Positions 36,508 to 46,141 of a stretch of DNA of 64,000 nt are shown here, piece by piece (position 1 is the stretch's first letter; each line of letters starts with the position of its first letter). This stretch comes from Acetobacter okinawensis JCM 25146 (GTDB lineage Bacteria; Pseudomonadota; Alphaproteobacteria; Acetobacterales; Acetobacteraceae). The notes under the pieces were generated by a model. It did not search any database, was not told the origin of the DNA, and worked only from the letters and a program-made list of their open reading frames with translations. A program made the translations under genes and the position numbers. The stretch spans positions 1-64,000 of the forward strand of contig NZ_BAJU01000006.1 in the NCBI RefSeq assembly GCF_000613865.1, read 5' to 3'.

Positions 36508-36835
36508 ACGGTCTTTCCGGCGGGTTGGCGTTATGCGCTTTGTGGTGGGCGTGAACAAAGGGGCTGGTTACGGGCCTGCCAGACATCAGGATTATGCGGA
36601 GTCGCGGTGGTCTTTTGCTTCGGTGGAAAGGGCTTACGCGCGTTGTGTGGTGCTCTGGTTCTGACGTTCGCACGGCTCAGGTCAATCCCTATGAGCAGTG
36701 GACATAAGAATTTTACGTGCATTCTGGTGCCGGGAGGGCTATTTGTGCGGCCACGCAAACACCACAGCGATCGCTGACCGCCCTTCCAAGCATGGAGGAG
36801 GCGGTAAGGCGCGCAGGAGCAATCAGGCCGACTTC
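36508..36835. other. Divergent intergenic region, MFS / typA
   Basis: About 330 bp without a credible gene. It must carry promoters for both neighbours. A GCAGGAGCAA ribosome site directly precedes typA. I see no strong palindrome. Confidence 0.4.
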
Positions 36836-38656
36836 ATGGATATCCGCAATATCGCCATCATTGCACACGTCGATCATGGCAAGACCACTCTCGTTGACGA
36901 ACTGCTGAAACAGTCTGGCTCCTTCCATGAGCATCAGCACGTTGCTGAACGCGCCATGGACAGCAATGATCTGGAACGTGAGCGTGGTATTACCATTCTG
37001 GCGAAATGCACGTCTGTTGTGTGGAAAGACACCCGCATCAACATTATCGACACCCCCGGACACGCCGACTTTGGCGGGGAAGTGGAACGTATCCTGAGCA
37101 TGGTGGACGGCGCGGTTGTGCTTGTCGACTCTGCTGAAGGCGCTCTGCCCCAGACCAAATTCGTGGTGGGCAAGGCTCTGGCCCGTGGGCTCAAGCCGAT
37201 CGTGGTCGTGAACAAGATCGACCGTGGCGACGCCCGGCCCGATGAAGTGCATAACGAAGTGTTCGACCTGTTCGCAGCTCTTGGTGCGAATGACGAACAG
37301 CTCGACTTTCCCATGCTGTACGCCTCTGGCCGTCAGGGCTGGGCCGATCTGGAGCTGGAAGGGGCCCGTAAGGACCTCAGCCCCATGTTTGACCTGATCC
37401 TCAAGCATGTCCCAGCTCCCGTGCTGGACAAGGACAAGCCGTTCGCCATGACGGCCACAATCCTGGAAAACGACAACTTCCTTGGTCGCGTGCTGACCGG
37501 GCGTGTTGAGCAGGGGCGTGCCCGTGTGAACATGCCGGTCAAGGTGCTGCGCGCCGATGGCTCCGTGGTAGAAACGGGCCGCCTGACCAAGCTGCTCTCC
37601 TTCCGTGGCCTTGAGCGCGTGGCGGTTGAGGAAGTCGAAGCCGGGGATATTGTGGCCGTTGCCGGTCTGTCCGAAGCGACCATTCCCGACACGATCGCAG
37701 CCCCCGAAGTGAGCGAGCCCCTGCACGCCATTCCGGTTGACCCGCCGACCCTGTCCATGACCTTCCGCCTCAATGACGGCCCTCTGGGGGGTCGTGAAGG
37801 CAAGAAGGTCACATCGCGCCAGATTCGTGACCGTCTGTTCAAGGAAACCGAAAGCAATATTGCTATTCGCGTGACCGACAGCCCCGAAAGCGAAGCGTTT
37901 GAAGTGGCTGGCCGTGGTGAACTTCAGCTTGGCGTGCTGATTGAAACCATGCGCCGTGAAGGTTTTGAACTGACCATCGGTCGTCCGCGCGTGCTGTTCC
38001 GCACGAACGAAGAAACCGGTGAGCGTGAAGAACCGTACGAAGAAGTCACCATTGACGTGGACGAACCCTACTCCGGCGTGGTCGTGGAGAAGATGTCTCT
38101 GCGTAAGGGGCAGATGCAGGATATGCGCCCCTCCGGTGGCGACAAGGTGCGTCTGACCTTCATCATCCCCTCACGCGGGCTGATCGGCTATCATGGCGAG
38201 TTCCTGACCGACACGCGCGGCACGGGCATTATGAACCGCCTGTTCTTCGGGTATCAGCCTTATGCTGGCACCATTGAAGGGCGTCGCAACGGGTCGCTGA
38301 TCTCGGCTGAAGACGGTAACACCACAACCTACTCCCTGTTCTCCCTGCAGGATCGTGGGACGCTGTTTGTGGATGCGGGCGAAAAAGTCTACGTCGGCAT
38401 GATTATTGGTGAGCATTCGCGTGAAAACGATCTGGAAGTGAATCCGGTTCGTGAAAAGAAGCTGACCAACATGCGCGCATCGGGCAAGGACGAAGCTCTG
38501 ATGCTGACCCCCCCGCGCCGTATGTCTTTGGAACAGGCTATTGCTTACATTGAAGATGATGAACTGGTGGAAGTGACCCCGTCGGCCATTCGTCTGCGTA
38601 AGCGCTACCTTGACCCGAATGAACGCAAAAAGCGCTCCAAAAGCCGCGAAGGCTGA
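36836..38656 (+). CDS. typA: Translational GTPase TypA/BipA
   Basis: TypA is a ribosome-binding GTPase that aids 50S assembly and stress adaptation. G1 AHVDHGKTTL, G2 with RGITILAK, G3 DTPGHADFGGE and G4 NKIDR are clear. Domains II, III and V, and the family-specific C-terminal domain with RGLIGYHGEFLTDTRGTGIMNRLF, complete 606 residues, the normal length. The frame starts earlier at 36698, but the first codons of homology (MDIRNIAIIAHVDHG) begin at 36836, following a good ribosome site. The codon choice (many GTG/CTG, few rare codons) suggests good expression. A terminator follows directly. Confidence 0.97.
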   Translation: MDIRNIAIIAHVDHGKTTLVDELLKQSGSFHEHQHVAERAMDSNDLERERGITILAKCTSVVWKDTRINIIDTPGHADFGGEVERILSMVDGAVVLVDSAEGALPQTKFVVGKALARGLKPIVVVNKIDRGDARPDEVHNEVFDLFAALGANDEQLDFPMLYASGRQGWADLELEGARKDLSPMFDLILKHVPAPVLDKDKPFAMTATILENDNFLGRVLTGRVEQGRARVNMPVKVLRADGSVVETGRLTKLLSFRGLERVAVEEVEAGDIVAVAGLSEATIPDTIAAPEVSEPLHAIPVDPPTLSMTFRLNDGPLGGREGKKVTSRQIRDRLFKETESNIAIRVTDSPESEAFEVAGRGELQLGVLIETMRREGFELTIGRPRVLFRTNEETGEREEPYEEVTIDVDEPYSGVVVEKMSLRKGQMQDMRPSGGDKVRLTFIIPSRGLIGYHGEFLTDTRGTGIMNRLFFGYQPYAGTIEGRRNGSLISAEDGNTTTYSLFSLQDRGTLFVDAGEKVYVGMIIGEHSRENDLEVNPVREKKLTNMRASGKDEALMLTPPRRMSLEQAIAYIEDDELVEVTPSAIRLRKRYLDPNERKKRSKSREG

Positions 38657-38664
38657 TTAAAAGC

Positions 38665-38697
38665 AGGGCCACGCTTAAGCGTGGCCCTTGTTTTTTG
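38665..38697 (+). terminator. Terminator of typA
   Basis: A perfect 12-bp palindromic stem (38665-38676 and 38677-38688) is followed by TGTTTTTTG, eight bases after the typA stop. Confidence 0.9.
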
Positions 38698-38699
38698 GT

Positions 38700-38816
38700 C
38701 AATGGGGTGGGCCAATATGTGGCACGATGCACTTTTTTAGCGTGCATTACAGGTTTGAAAACTTTGCCTGAAGCCTCTACACCAAGGAAAACCGCCATTT
38801 TTGGGCGGTTTTTTCG
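38700..38816 (+). ncRNA. Candidate small RNA ending at an orphan terminator
   Basis: The 90 bases after the typA terminator contain no reading frame but end in a second strong intrinsic terminator (arms 38788-38796 and 38804-38812, then T run). A short hairpin ATGCAC/GTGCAT (38730-38746) lies inside. A terminated, gene-free interval of this size is the usual footprint of a small RNA. Tandem termination of typA is the simple alternative. No promoter can be named. Confidence 0.35.
38788..38816 (+). terminator. Second intrinsic terminator after typA
   Basis: AAAACCGCC pairs with GGCGGTTTT around an ATTTTTG loop, with the T tract continuing. The remaining bases up to 39019 are AT-rich leader of the next small gene, with nothing else recognisable. 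Confidence 0.85.
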
Positions 38817-39019
38817 TTTTCACCTCGGTAAATAAGGCAAAAATGCGGCGCGAGTGCGTTAAAGCCATAATATGTGTAATTATTGCGCAAATTTTAAACG
38901 CAGACGGTCTGTTTATGCCGTGATATGACTGAAATCAGAAACCGGCTAAAGGTTCCGCAGCAGGTCTGACCGAAGTGGAGTCTTGGTAATTCTGGTCGGT
39001 TGTATTGGAGATTTAAGAA

Positions 39020-39282
39020 ATGATTTCTCGTCGTCTGCTCGCAGCTCTTTCCACCGTTGCCTGATGGGCGCTGCTGTTCCTTCTTTCGCTCAGGAAGCTG
39101 CTGCTCCTGCCGCGCCTGCTGCTGCCCCCGCCGCTTCTGAAGCCGCTGCTCCTGCCGCTCCTGCTGCTGAAGAAGGCAAAAAAGCCGAAAAGCACGCAAA
39201 GCATGCAAAACATGGTGGCAAGCACCACGGCAAAAAAGCTGCCAAGAGCGAAGCTGCTCCGGCTGCTGAATCCGCTCAGTAA
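39020..39282 (+). CDS. Small secreted Ala/Pro/Lys/His-rich protein, frameshifted as read
   Basis: After repair this is 87 residues. The signal peptide MISRRLLAALSTVA-LMGAAVPSFAQ leads to a mature chain of EAAAPAAPAAAP repeats and a basic KHAKHAKHGGKHHGKKAAK block. The first frame hits a TGA at 39062; one missing C in GCCTG (expected GCCCTG) joins it to the ATG at 39064 and yields 88 codons. Composition resembles acid-shock-type periplasmic peptides, which fits an acetic-acid producer, but this is compositional likeness only. It ends before a bidirectional terminator. Between gene and terminator is an 18-bp palindrome (39303-39320). Confidence 0.6.
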
Positions 39283-39350
39283 ATCTTCCGCACTGTTGGG
39301 GCGGTGGGTTTAAACCCACCACCTTGAGTGACGGAGGCATGAGTGCCTTA

Positions 39351-39393
39351 AACAAAAGGGCCAGGGAGGTAAACTCTCTGGCCCTTTTGTTAT
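39351..39393. terminator. Bidirectional terminator
   Basis: Arms 39351-39367 and 39375-39391 pair over 17 positions with one G-U. Flanking A-rich and T-rich ends allow it to serve both the small secreted protein and dadA, which converge here. Confidence 0.85.
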
Positions 39394-39411
39394 ATGCGGT
39401 GCTCTACCAGT

Positions 39412-40668
39412 TCAGCCGTATCGGCTCAAAGCCAGATCAAGGGCGGGTATGTCGGTCTTGCGGCCAAGGATCATGTCGGCAATCAGGCGGCCAGACCCGC
39501 ACGCCATGGTCCAGCCAAGGGTGCCATGGCCGGTATTGAGCCAGAGATTGCCAAAGGGGGCTGCCGGGCCAATAACCGGTGTGCCATCGGGTGTGCAGGG
39601 GCGCAGGCCGGTCCAGTATGTGGCGGCGCTCATGTCCGCACCACCATACAGTTCGGAAAAAGAGAGTTCCAGTGTCTCGCGCCTGTCCGGGCTGAGTTTA
39701 AGGTTGTAACCTGTCAGCTCCGCCGTGCCGCCAACCCTTATCCTGTTGCCCAGCCGTGTGATGGAAACCTTGTAGGTTGCATCGTTCACCGTGGCGGTGG
39801 GTGCGTGGCTCTCATCCGTCAGAGGCATGGTCAGGGAGTACCCTTTAACGGGGTAGACGGGCAGGTGCAGTCCCAGCGGGCGCAGCAGGCGGGCGCTGTA
39901 GCTCCCCAGTGCCATAATATAGCTGTCCGCACTCAGGTGTCCTGCACTGGTGCGGACGGAGATAACGCTATCCCCCGTTGCATCAAGTCCTTTTATGGTG
40001 GTGTTGTAAAGAAAGCGCACTCCCTTGGCTTCTGCCATACGGGCCAGCCTCTGGGTGAAAATATGCGCATCCCCCGACTGGTCATGGGGCAGGAACAGCC
40101 CGCCCTTGAGCAGATGGGCCGCATGGCGCAGCCCCGGTTCGTGCTCCAGAATGTCATCAACATTCAATAACTGGTGGGGAATGCCGCTCTCATCCAGCAG
40201 GCGCATGTCACGCTGGATTTTGTTGATCTGCCCATCGGTGCGGAAAAGCTGGATCAGTCCTTGCTGGCGGTCATCATAGGTTATGCCCGTTTCCTCACGC
40301 AGGGCATCCAGGCAGTCGCGGCTGTATTCGGCCACACGCAGCATGCGGGCCTTGTTGAGTGCATAGGACTGCGCGTTGCAGTTTTTGAGCAGTTGCCCGA
40401 TCCAGCGCAGCATGGCCATGTCCAGCCGTTTGCGTATGACCAGCGGGCTGTGGCGGGGGTGTGCCATCCATTTCATGGCCTGCCAAGGCAGGCCCGGTGC
40501 GGCCCACGGTGTGGAATAACCGGGCGAGACCTGCCCTGCATTGGCAAAGGATGTCTCCTGTGCAGGGGAGGGCTGGCGGTCAATGACCGTAACGTCATGC
40601 CCCGCAGCGTTCAGATACCAAGCAGACGTAACGCCCACAACACCTGCGCCAAGGATAATGATTTTCAC
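39412..40668 (-). CDS. dadA: D-amino acid dehydrogenase small subunit
   Basis: DadA is an FAD enzyme on the inner membrane that deaminates D-amino acids (chiefly D-alanine) and passes electrons to quinone. The N-terminal KIIILGAGVVGVTSAWYLNAAGHDVTVID is the FAD motif. The NAGQVSPGYSTPWAAPG, WTGLRPCTPDGTPVIG and GHGTLGWTMACGSG blocks are typical of DadA, and 418 residues is close to the usual length. No alanine racemase (dadX) gene is next to it. It is followed, after a 140 bp gap, by the reductase gene on the same strand. Confidence 0.93.
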   Translation of the reverse strand: MKIIILGAGVVGVTSAWYLNAAGHDVTVIDRQPSPAQETSFANAGQVSPGYSTPWAAPGLPWQAMKWMAHPRHSPLVIRKRLDMAMLRWIGQLLKNCNAQSYALNKARMLRVAEYSRDCLDALREETGITYDDRQQGLIQLFRTDGQINKIQRDMRLLDESGIPHQLLNVDDILEHEPGLRHAAHLLKGGLFLPHDQSGDAHIFTQRLARMAEAKGVRFLYNTTIKGLDATGDSVISVRTSAGHLSADSYIMALGSYSARLLRPLGLHLPVYPVKGYSLTMPLTDESHAPTATVNDATYKVSITRLGNRIRVGGTAELTGYNLKLSPDRRETLELSFSELYGGADMSAATYWTGLRPCTPDGTPVIGPAAPFGNLWLNTGHGTLGWTMACGSGRLIADMILGRKTDIPALDLALSRYG

Positions 40669-40808
40669 GGCTTCATCCTTAGTAAAGGGATGGGAGAACT
40701 CTCTCCCGCAGTATGGAAGCGGGGCCTGCAGGCTCCCTGCCCTGACACGCCTATCCTTTAAAGGAGGTGGTATTATGGCAGTCGGCCCCGCAGGCCAAAA
40801 GGGAGAGA

Positions 40809-41828
40809 CTACGCCGCAGGCACGCCCTTGCTGGTCGAATATTCGAAGTGCAGGGCCTGTTCGGGGTAAATAATGGGGTGAATGGCATGTGCGGCCATTG
40901 CCGCCTCGCTAAAGCCTTGCAGAATCAGCTTGAGCTTGCCCGGATAGGTTGCCACGTCACCAATGGCAAAAACGCCTGCAAGGCTTGTTTCGCAATTGGA
41001 AGGGGAGACGGGAATGGTGGAACGCTGGGTATCCATGCCCCAGCGGGCAACAGGGCCAAGGTCTGTTGCAAGACCAAAAAATGGCAGCAGCACATCAGCA
41101 TCCAGAGTGCGGGTGGCACCATCCATGTCAATCACATCCACACCGCTTAAAGCACCGTCTGCTCCGCGCAGGCCATGGAGCTGGTAGGGGACGACTTTTT
41201 CAATCTGCCCGGCGGCGACAGCCTCATCAAGCTGGCGCAGGCTTTCTGGCGCGCCACGGAAGCGGTCACGGCGGTGGACCAGATAGAGTTTGGCAGCTGC
41301 ATCCTTGAGCGAGAGCGCCCAGTCCAGCGCTGAATCTCCGCCACCGGCAATAACGATGCGCTTGTTCTGGAAATCAGCCTTGCGGCGGACATAGTATTGC
41401 ACTGCGCCGCTATCTTCATATGCGCCAAGTCCGTCCAGCGGGGGGCGGTTGGGGCCAAAGGCGCCAGCCCCTGCGGCAATAATTACCGCTTTGGCGTGCA
41501 GGTTGCTCCCCTGATCGGTGGTCAGCGTAAAGTCACCACGCTGTCCGCTCAGCCCTTCCACCCGGTGTTTGAGCAGGCGGGGGATGTTGAATGGGGCAAT
41601 CTGGCGTTCCAGATTGGCAATCAGTTCGGCCCCTTCCACGGCGGGGCAGGCGGGAATGTCGTAAATCGGTTTTTCGGGGTAGAGAGCCGCGCACTGGCCG
41701 CCCACTTCGGGCAGCACGTCTATCAGCACACAACGCAGGCGCAGCATGGCGCATTGGAAAGCGGCAAACAGCCCGGCCGGGCCTGCCCCTATAATGGCAA
41801 CGTCTGTTTCTGCGGGGGAGTCTGACAT
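40809..41828 (-). CDS. Ferredoxin/flavodoxin-NADP+ reductase (thioredoxin-reductase-like)
   Basis: This 339-residue flavoprotein has FAD motif AIIGAGPAGLFAAFQC and NADP motif IVIAGGGDSALDWALSL with HRRDRFR. It lacks the CxxC redox site of thioredoxin reductase, so it belongs to the YumC-type ferredoxin/flavodoxin NADP reductases. The segment DVLPEVGGQCAALYPEKPIYDIP is diagnostic of the group. It supplies reduced ferredoxin or flavodoxin for biosynthetic enzymes. The C-terminal tail HFEYSTSKGV holds the aromatic residue that stacks on FAD. Confidence 0.9.
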   Translation of the reverse strand: MSDSPAETDVAIIGAGPAGLFAAFQCAMLRLRCVLIDVLPEVGGQCAALYPEKPIYDIPACPAVEGAELIANLERQIAPFNIPRLLKHRVEGLSGQRGDFTLTTDQGSNLHAKAVIIAAGAGAFGPNRPPLDGLGAYEDSGAVQYYVRRKADFQNKRIVIAGGGDSALDWALSLKDAAAKLYLVHRRDRFRGAPESLRQLDEAVAAGQIEKVVPYQLHGLRGADGALSGVDVIDMDGATRTLDADVLLPFFGLATDLGPVARWGMDTQRSTIPVSPSNCETSLAGVFAIGDVATYPGKLKLILQGFSEAAMAAHAIHPIIYPEQALHFEYSTSKGVPAA

Positions 41829-41963
41829 GCGCAGGGTCCTGCTCTTAAGGTTATGCTCATATTTAAGGCCCTGTTTTGCGTCAGCGCCGGTTTGGACGCA
41901 ATGGCAAATGGCAGGGTTTTGCGCATATTTGGCAAGGAGTAGGGCATGTGGGGATAAAGATGT

Positions 41964-41992
41964 GTGCAGGCCCGCAGTATACGGGCCTGCAC
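41964..41992 (-). terminator. Hairpin after icd
   Basis: A perfect 11-bp stem (41964-41974 and 41982-41992) begins eight bases after the icd stop on the minus strand. The downstream U tract is weak (ATCTTTAT), so efficiency is uncertain. Confidence 0.55.
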
Positions 41993-41999
41993 GGTAAAG

Positions 42000-43219
42000 T
42001 CAGGCTTTTGCCAGTTCCTTTTTAAGGCGCTCGTCCAGCACGTCCAAAAAGGGTTGTGTATCCAGCCAGCGGGCGTCCTTGCCAACGAGCAGGGCAAGGT
42101 CTTTGGTCATCTGACCGCCTTCAACCGTATCAATGCACACTTTTTCCAGTGTGTTGGCAAAATGCACCACATCGGGGGTGTTATCAAAGCGTCCGCGGTA
42201 GGCCAGCCCCCGAGTCCATGCAAAAATGGAGGCAATGGGGTTGGTGCTGGTAGGTTTGCCTTTCTGGTGTTCGCGGTAGTGGCGGGTTACCGTGCCGTGG
42301 GCGGCCTCGGCCTCCACCACATCGCCAGAGGGGCTGAGCAGGACGGATGTCATCAGGCCCAGACTGCCAAAGCCCTGAGCGACAATGTCGCTCTCCACGT
42401 CGCCATCGTAGTTTTTGCATGCCCAGACGTAGCCACCGGGCCATTTGAGCGCACAGGCTACCATGTCATCAATCAGGCGGTGTTCGTAGGTCAGGCCCAG
42501 TTTTTCAAATTCGGCCTTGAACTCCGCTTCATAGACTTCGGCGAAGACATCCTTGAACATGCCGTCATAGGCTTTGAGAATGGTGTTCTTGGTGGACAGG
42601 TAAACTGGCAGCTTGCGGTCCCGCCCGTAGGAGAGTGATGCACGGGCAAAGCCTTCGATGGATGCGCGTGTGTTGTGCATGCCCAGTGTAACACCCGGGC
42701 CTGTGAAGTTGTGCACATCCAGCGTAATTGGCTCGCCCCCATCGTCTGGCACATAATTCAGGGTGACTTTGCCGGGGCCGGGAATTCTGGTTTCCGCCGC
42801 GCGATAGATGTCTCCATAAGCGTGGCGGCCAATAACGATCGGCTTGGTCCAGTGGGGTACCAGACGGGGGACGTTGGAGCAGATGATGGGCTCACGAAAA
42901 ATGGTGCCATCCAGAATGTTACGGATGGTGCCATTGGGGGAACGGTACATTTTTTTCAGGCCGAATTCCGCCACGCGCGCTTCGTCAGGGGTGATGGTGG
43001 CGCATTTGACCGCAACCCCGTACGCTTGGTGGCCTCGGCAGCATCCACAGTGACCTGATCGTTCGTGGCGTCGCGGTGTTCAATGCCCAGATCGTAGTAT
43101 TTGAGGTCAATATCCAGATAAGGCAGGATCAGCCGTTCGCGGATGAAGTGCCAGATAATACGGGTCATTTCATCCCCGTCCATTTCCACAACCGGGTTTT
43201 TGACCTTGATTTTAGCCAT
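42000..43219 (-). CDS. icd: NADP-dependent isocitrate dehydrogenase, frameshifted as read
   Basis: Icd oxidises isocitrate to 2-oxoglutarate, providing NADPH and the carbon skeleton for glutamate. The start [23 protein letters not shown] and the later [47 protein letters not shown] and [15 protein letters not shown] are those of the homodimeric eukaryote-like Icd. The frame breaks near 43022: the second half starts in another frame (KKMYRSP...), and one missing T (expected CGTTAC, read CGTAC) restores [19 protein letters not shown] and exactly 407 codons. A true knockout would make glutamate auxotrophy likely, so sequencing error is favoured. The start at 43219 is preferred over an upstream frame to 43276. 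Confidence 0.92.
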
Positions 43220-43492
43220 GATTACCAATCCATTTCCGACATGGTTTTCTTGTTTGTTCTCACGAATGCTACGCAATATGTATGAGCGTCATGCATCTTA
43301 TGGATTGAACAGCTTACCCCGACCGTAAAGCACCCGGCACTTCACATTCGGGACAGAAATAGTCGGTTTTTAGGCAGGCTCTTGCTAAAATGGCCGGTTT
43401 TGCGCCGATGTGTTCGTGTTATCACATTCCGGTCAGGCAGATGCGGCCGTGCCCTGCGTGCCATAGGCCTCTGCCTGTGGAGTGCTTGAGCG

Positions 43493-43933
43493 TTAGTGTG
43501 ATGTAGCAGGAACGGGCTGTAAAATGGGGTCAAGTGGAGCGTTCATCTGCGCTTTTTTTTGCAAGATGGCCGAGTTTTCCTGCTCTTCAATCAGCCCGAT
43601 CTCGCTGCCGAACTGGTCGGGGGTGTAGAGCCCCTCCTTTAAGTGTCGTGCCGCTTCCACTCCTTCAGATGCGCCTTCCATGTAAATGGGGGCATATGGT
43701 CCGTAAGCCTGCCGCCCATATTTTTGTGTGGCTTTGGCCAGGCAGCTCATCAGCTTTTCCATATTTCCCTGTGCCACCTGACCGGGGCGTGTCTGGTAGG
43801 TGTCCACACAGTTCTGTTTGGCCCGATACAAAGCGGATTCCGCCAGCGGTGTGTTGGGCGGTGCCGTGGCGGCAGAGCAGGCGGGGAGTGCTAACAGGGC
43901 GAGCAGGCATGGGAAGGGGAGAATGCGTTGCAT
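43493..43933 (-). CDS. Small lipoprotein, function unknown
   Basis: This 146-residue protein has an N-terminal lipoprotein signal with lipobox LPAC (Cys19), so the mature form is lipidated and probably outer-membrane attached. The mature part has a pair of Cys residues (NCVDTYQ, LMSCLAK) that may form a disulfide, and a GRQAYGPYAPIYMEGASEG segment. I recognise no family. It stands alone, 270 bp from icd, with nothing coding in between. Confidence 0.72.
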   Translation of the reverse strand: MQRILPFPCLLALLALPACSAATAPPNTPLAESALYRAKQNCVDTYQTRPGQVAQGNMEKLMSCLAKATQKYGRQAYGPYAPIYMEGASEGVEAARHLKEGLYTPDQFGSEIGLIEEQENSAILQKKAQMNAPLDPILQPVPATSH

Positions 43934-44144
43934 GGTATGTTTTTATGCCATGACGACAGGGTTGGAGAATACACCATAGAGGGATTCTGGCCTGAACGCT
44001 GTGGTTATCTGCAGTTTACCCTGCAATCGGCCATGTATGGGTGCATTCTCAGTCTGAACCGAGAGCAAAGCACACAGGCATAGTCCTGCCAGCCGAAGCT
44101 GAGAGAAATGCACACGCTATGATTTTTATAAGGAGATGTGAGGC

Positions 44145-44221
44145 TGGGGCGAACGACGGGACTTGAACCCGCGACCACCGGTACCACAAACCGGCGCTCT
44201 ACCAGCTGAGCTACGTCCGCC
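44145..44221 (-). tRNA. tRNA-His (GTG anticodon)
   Basis: The minus-strand sequence folds as a full cloverleaf. The acceptor arm GCGGACG pairs with CGTTCGC, the D arm AGCTCAGCTGGTAGAGC and the T arm CGGGTTCAAGTCCCG are standard, and the anticodon stem CCGGT/ACCGG closes a loop TTGTGGT with anticodon GTG. The extra 5' G(-1) opposite C73, an identity element unique to tRNA-His, is encoded, as is the 3' CCA (44145-44147). Confidence 0.97.
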
Positions 44222-44298
44222 GCACAGCAAGCGGACGTTTAGAGAAAAGAGTGTGGTCCGTCAATTGGATAATTGCGTGTTGGGCGGAAAAAACCGTT

Positions 44299-45459
44299 TT
44301 ACCGGTTTTTCCATGCCTCAAGCCGGTTCAGTGCTTCTCTCAACACTTCGGGGCGTTTGCAAAAGGCAAAGCGGATCAGGTTGCGTGGCGGGTCGGCGTG
44401 ATAGAACGCAGAGGCGGGGATGGCTGTTACGCGAGCCTGCTCGCTGAGCAGGCGGGTAAAGGCCACATCGTCCAAACCGTTGGCCAGAGGGGTAATGTCG
44501 GCCATGACAAAGTAGCTGCCCTGATATGGTAGCACGCCAAAGCCCAGCCGCTGCAACCCGGAGGCAAGGAGGGTACCCTGCGTGGCCATGTCCTGCGCCA
44601 GAGTGGCAAAGTAATCCGTATCTTTGTTCAGGCCAAAGGCTACGGCGCGTTGCAGGTTGGGCGGGGTGGCAAACACAAGGTTCTGGTGGGCCTTGGCAAT
44701 AACTGCGGCCAGCGGGGCAGGGGCGGTGACGTACCCGACTTTCCACCCGGTCAGGGAAAAGCTCTTGCCTGCACTCCCGATCCGCACGCAGCGCTCACGC
44801 ATGCCCGGCAGGGACATGAGCGAGATGTGGGGCGTGTTGAAGACAAGGTGCTCATAAACCTCGTCGCAGATGGCGAAGGTGTCGTGCTTTTGCACAAGGG
44901 CGGCAATAAAGGCCAGTTCCTCCGCCGTGAACACCTTGCCGGTCGGGTTCATGGGAGAATTGACAAGGATTGCTTTGGTGCGGGGGGAGAACGCATCGGC
45001 CAGCGCCTGCCGTGGCAGCGCCCAGTCTGGTGCCTGTAGCCGCACAATGCGCGCAATGCCGCCTAACTGGCGTATAACAGGCAGGTAGGTGTCGTATAGC
45101 GGTTCCATCAGCACCACCTCATCCCCCGGCTCAATCAGCGCCATAAGGGATGCGGCCAGCGCTTCTGTTGCGCCGGAGGTGACGATAATTTCCGAATCGG
45201 CATCGACCGAAATGCCCTGAAAACGCAGGTTGGCCTGTGCCACGGCTGTCCGCAGTTCGGGCAGTCCTGTGAGCGGCGCATACTGGTTCTGCCCGTCAAG
45301 CAGAGCATCGGCTGCAAGGCGAATCATGTCCTGCGGGCCTTCCTGATCGGGAAAACCCTGCCCAAGGTTTACAGCGTCATGCTGGCGGGCCAGCGCGGAC
45401 ATAACCGTAAAAATAGTAACAGGCAGGTCGGCAAGCTGGCTGTTAAATGCTTTTGTCAT
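44299..45459 (-). CDS. PLP-dependent class I/II aminotransferase
   Basis: This 386-residue fold-type I aminotransferase has the PLP lysine in IGSAGKSFSLTGWKVGY, the NSPMNPTGKVF motif, ICDEVYEHLVF and the substrate Arg near the C-terminus (NLIRFAFCK). The sequence around NLGQGFPDQEGP places it with methionine/kynurenine aminotransferases of the YbdL group, which regenerate methionine or transaminate aromatic and sulfur amino acids. The exact donor cannot be read from the sequence. It is divergent from glnB. Confidence 0.87.
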   Translation of the reverse strand: MTKAFNSQLADLPVTIFTVMSALARQHDAVNLGQGFPDQEGPQDMIRLAADALLDGQNQYAPLTGLPELRTAVAQANLRFQGISVDADSEIIVTSGATEALAASLMALIEPGDEVVLMEPLYDTYLPVIRQLGGIARIVRLQAPDWALPRQALADAFSPRTKAILVNSPMNPTGKVFTAEELAFIAALVQKHDTFAICDEVYEHLVFNTPHISLMSLPGMRERCVRIGSAGKSFSLTGWKVGYVTAPAPLAAVIAKAHQNLVFATPPNLQRAVAFGLNKDTDYFATLAQDMATQGTLLASGLQRLGFGVLPYQGSYFVMADITPLANGLDDVAFTRLLSEQARVTAIPASAFYHADPPRNLIRFAFCKRPEVLREALNRLEAWKNR

Positions 45460-45692
45460 TGCAAATTCCCTTGCCCGGCAGATCCGTAGGAAAAAATGAG
45501 GAAGACGTTCACCTGAACGCCCGGTGATGAGAGTTCTGTTTAATGCTTTACCGATACAAATTCACATCTACCGATTGCCCGACGGGGCAAGCCGTGCAAG
45601 TGTGTTCCGGTCTGGTGCCCGAGGTTTGTAACAGCTCGGGCAGGAGGGCAAGAGAGTACAGGCCCCATGAGGGTCCAGCAACGGTGTGTTGA

Positions 45693-46040
<348 letters not shown>

Positions 46041-46141
46041 CGACCTGCCGCGTGGCGGCAGGTTCTGGCAGGCGCGTTCCATAATTCCACGGCATGTTTC
46101 CGCAGTGTGCGGAACACAACAGGCTTTTAGGTGAAGAGAGC

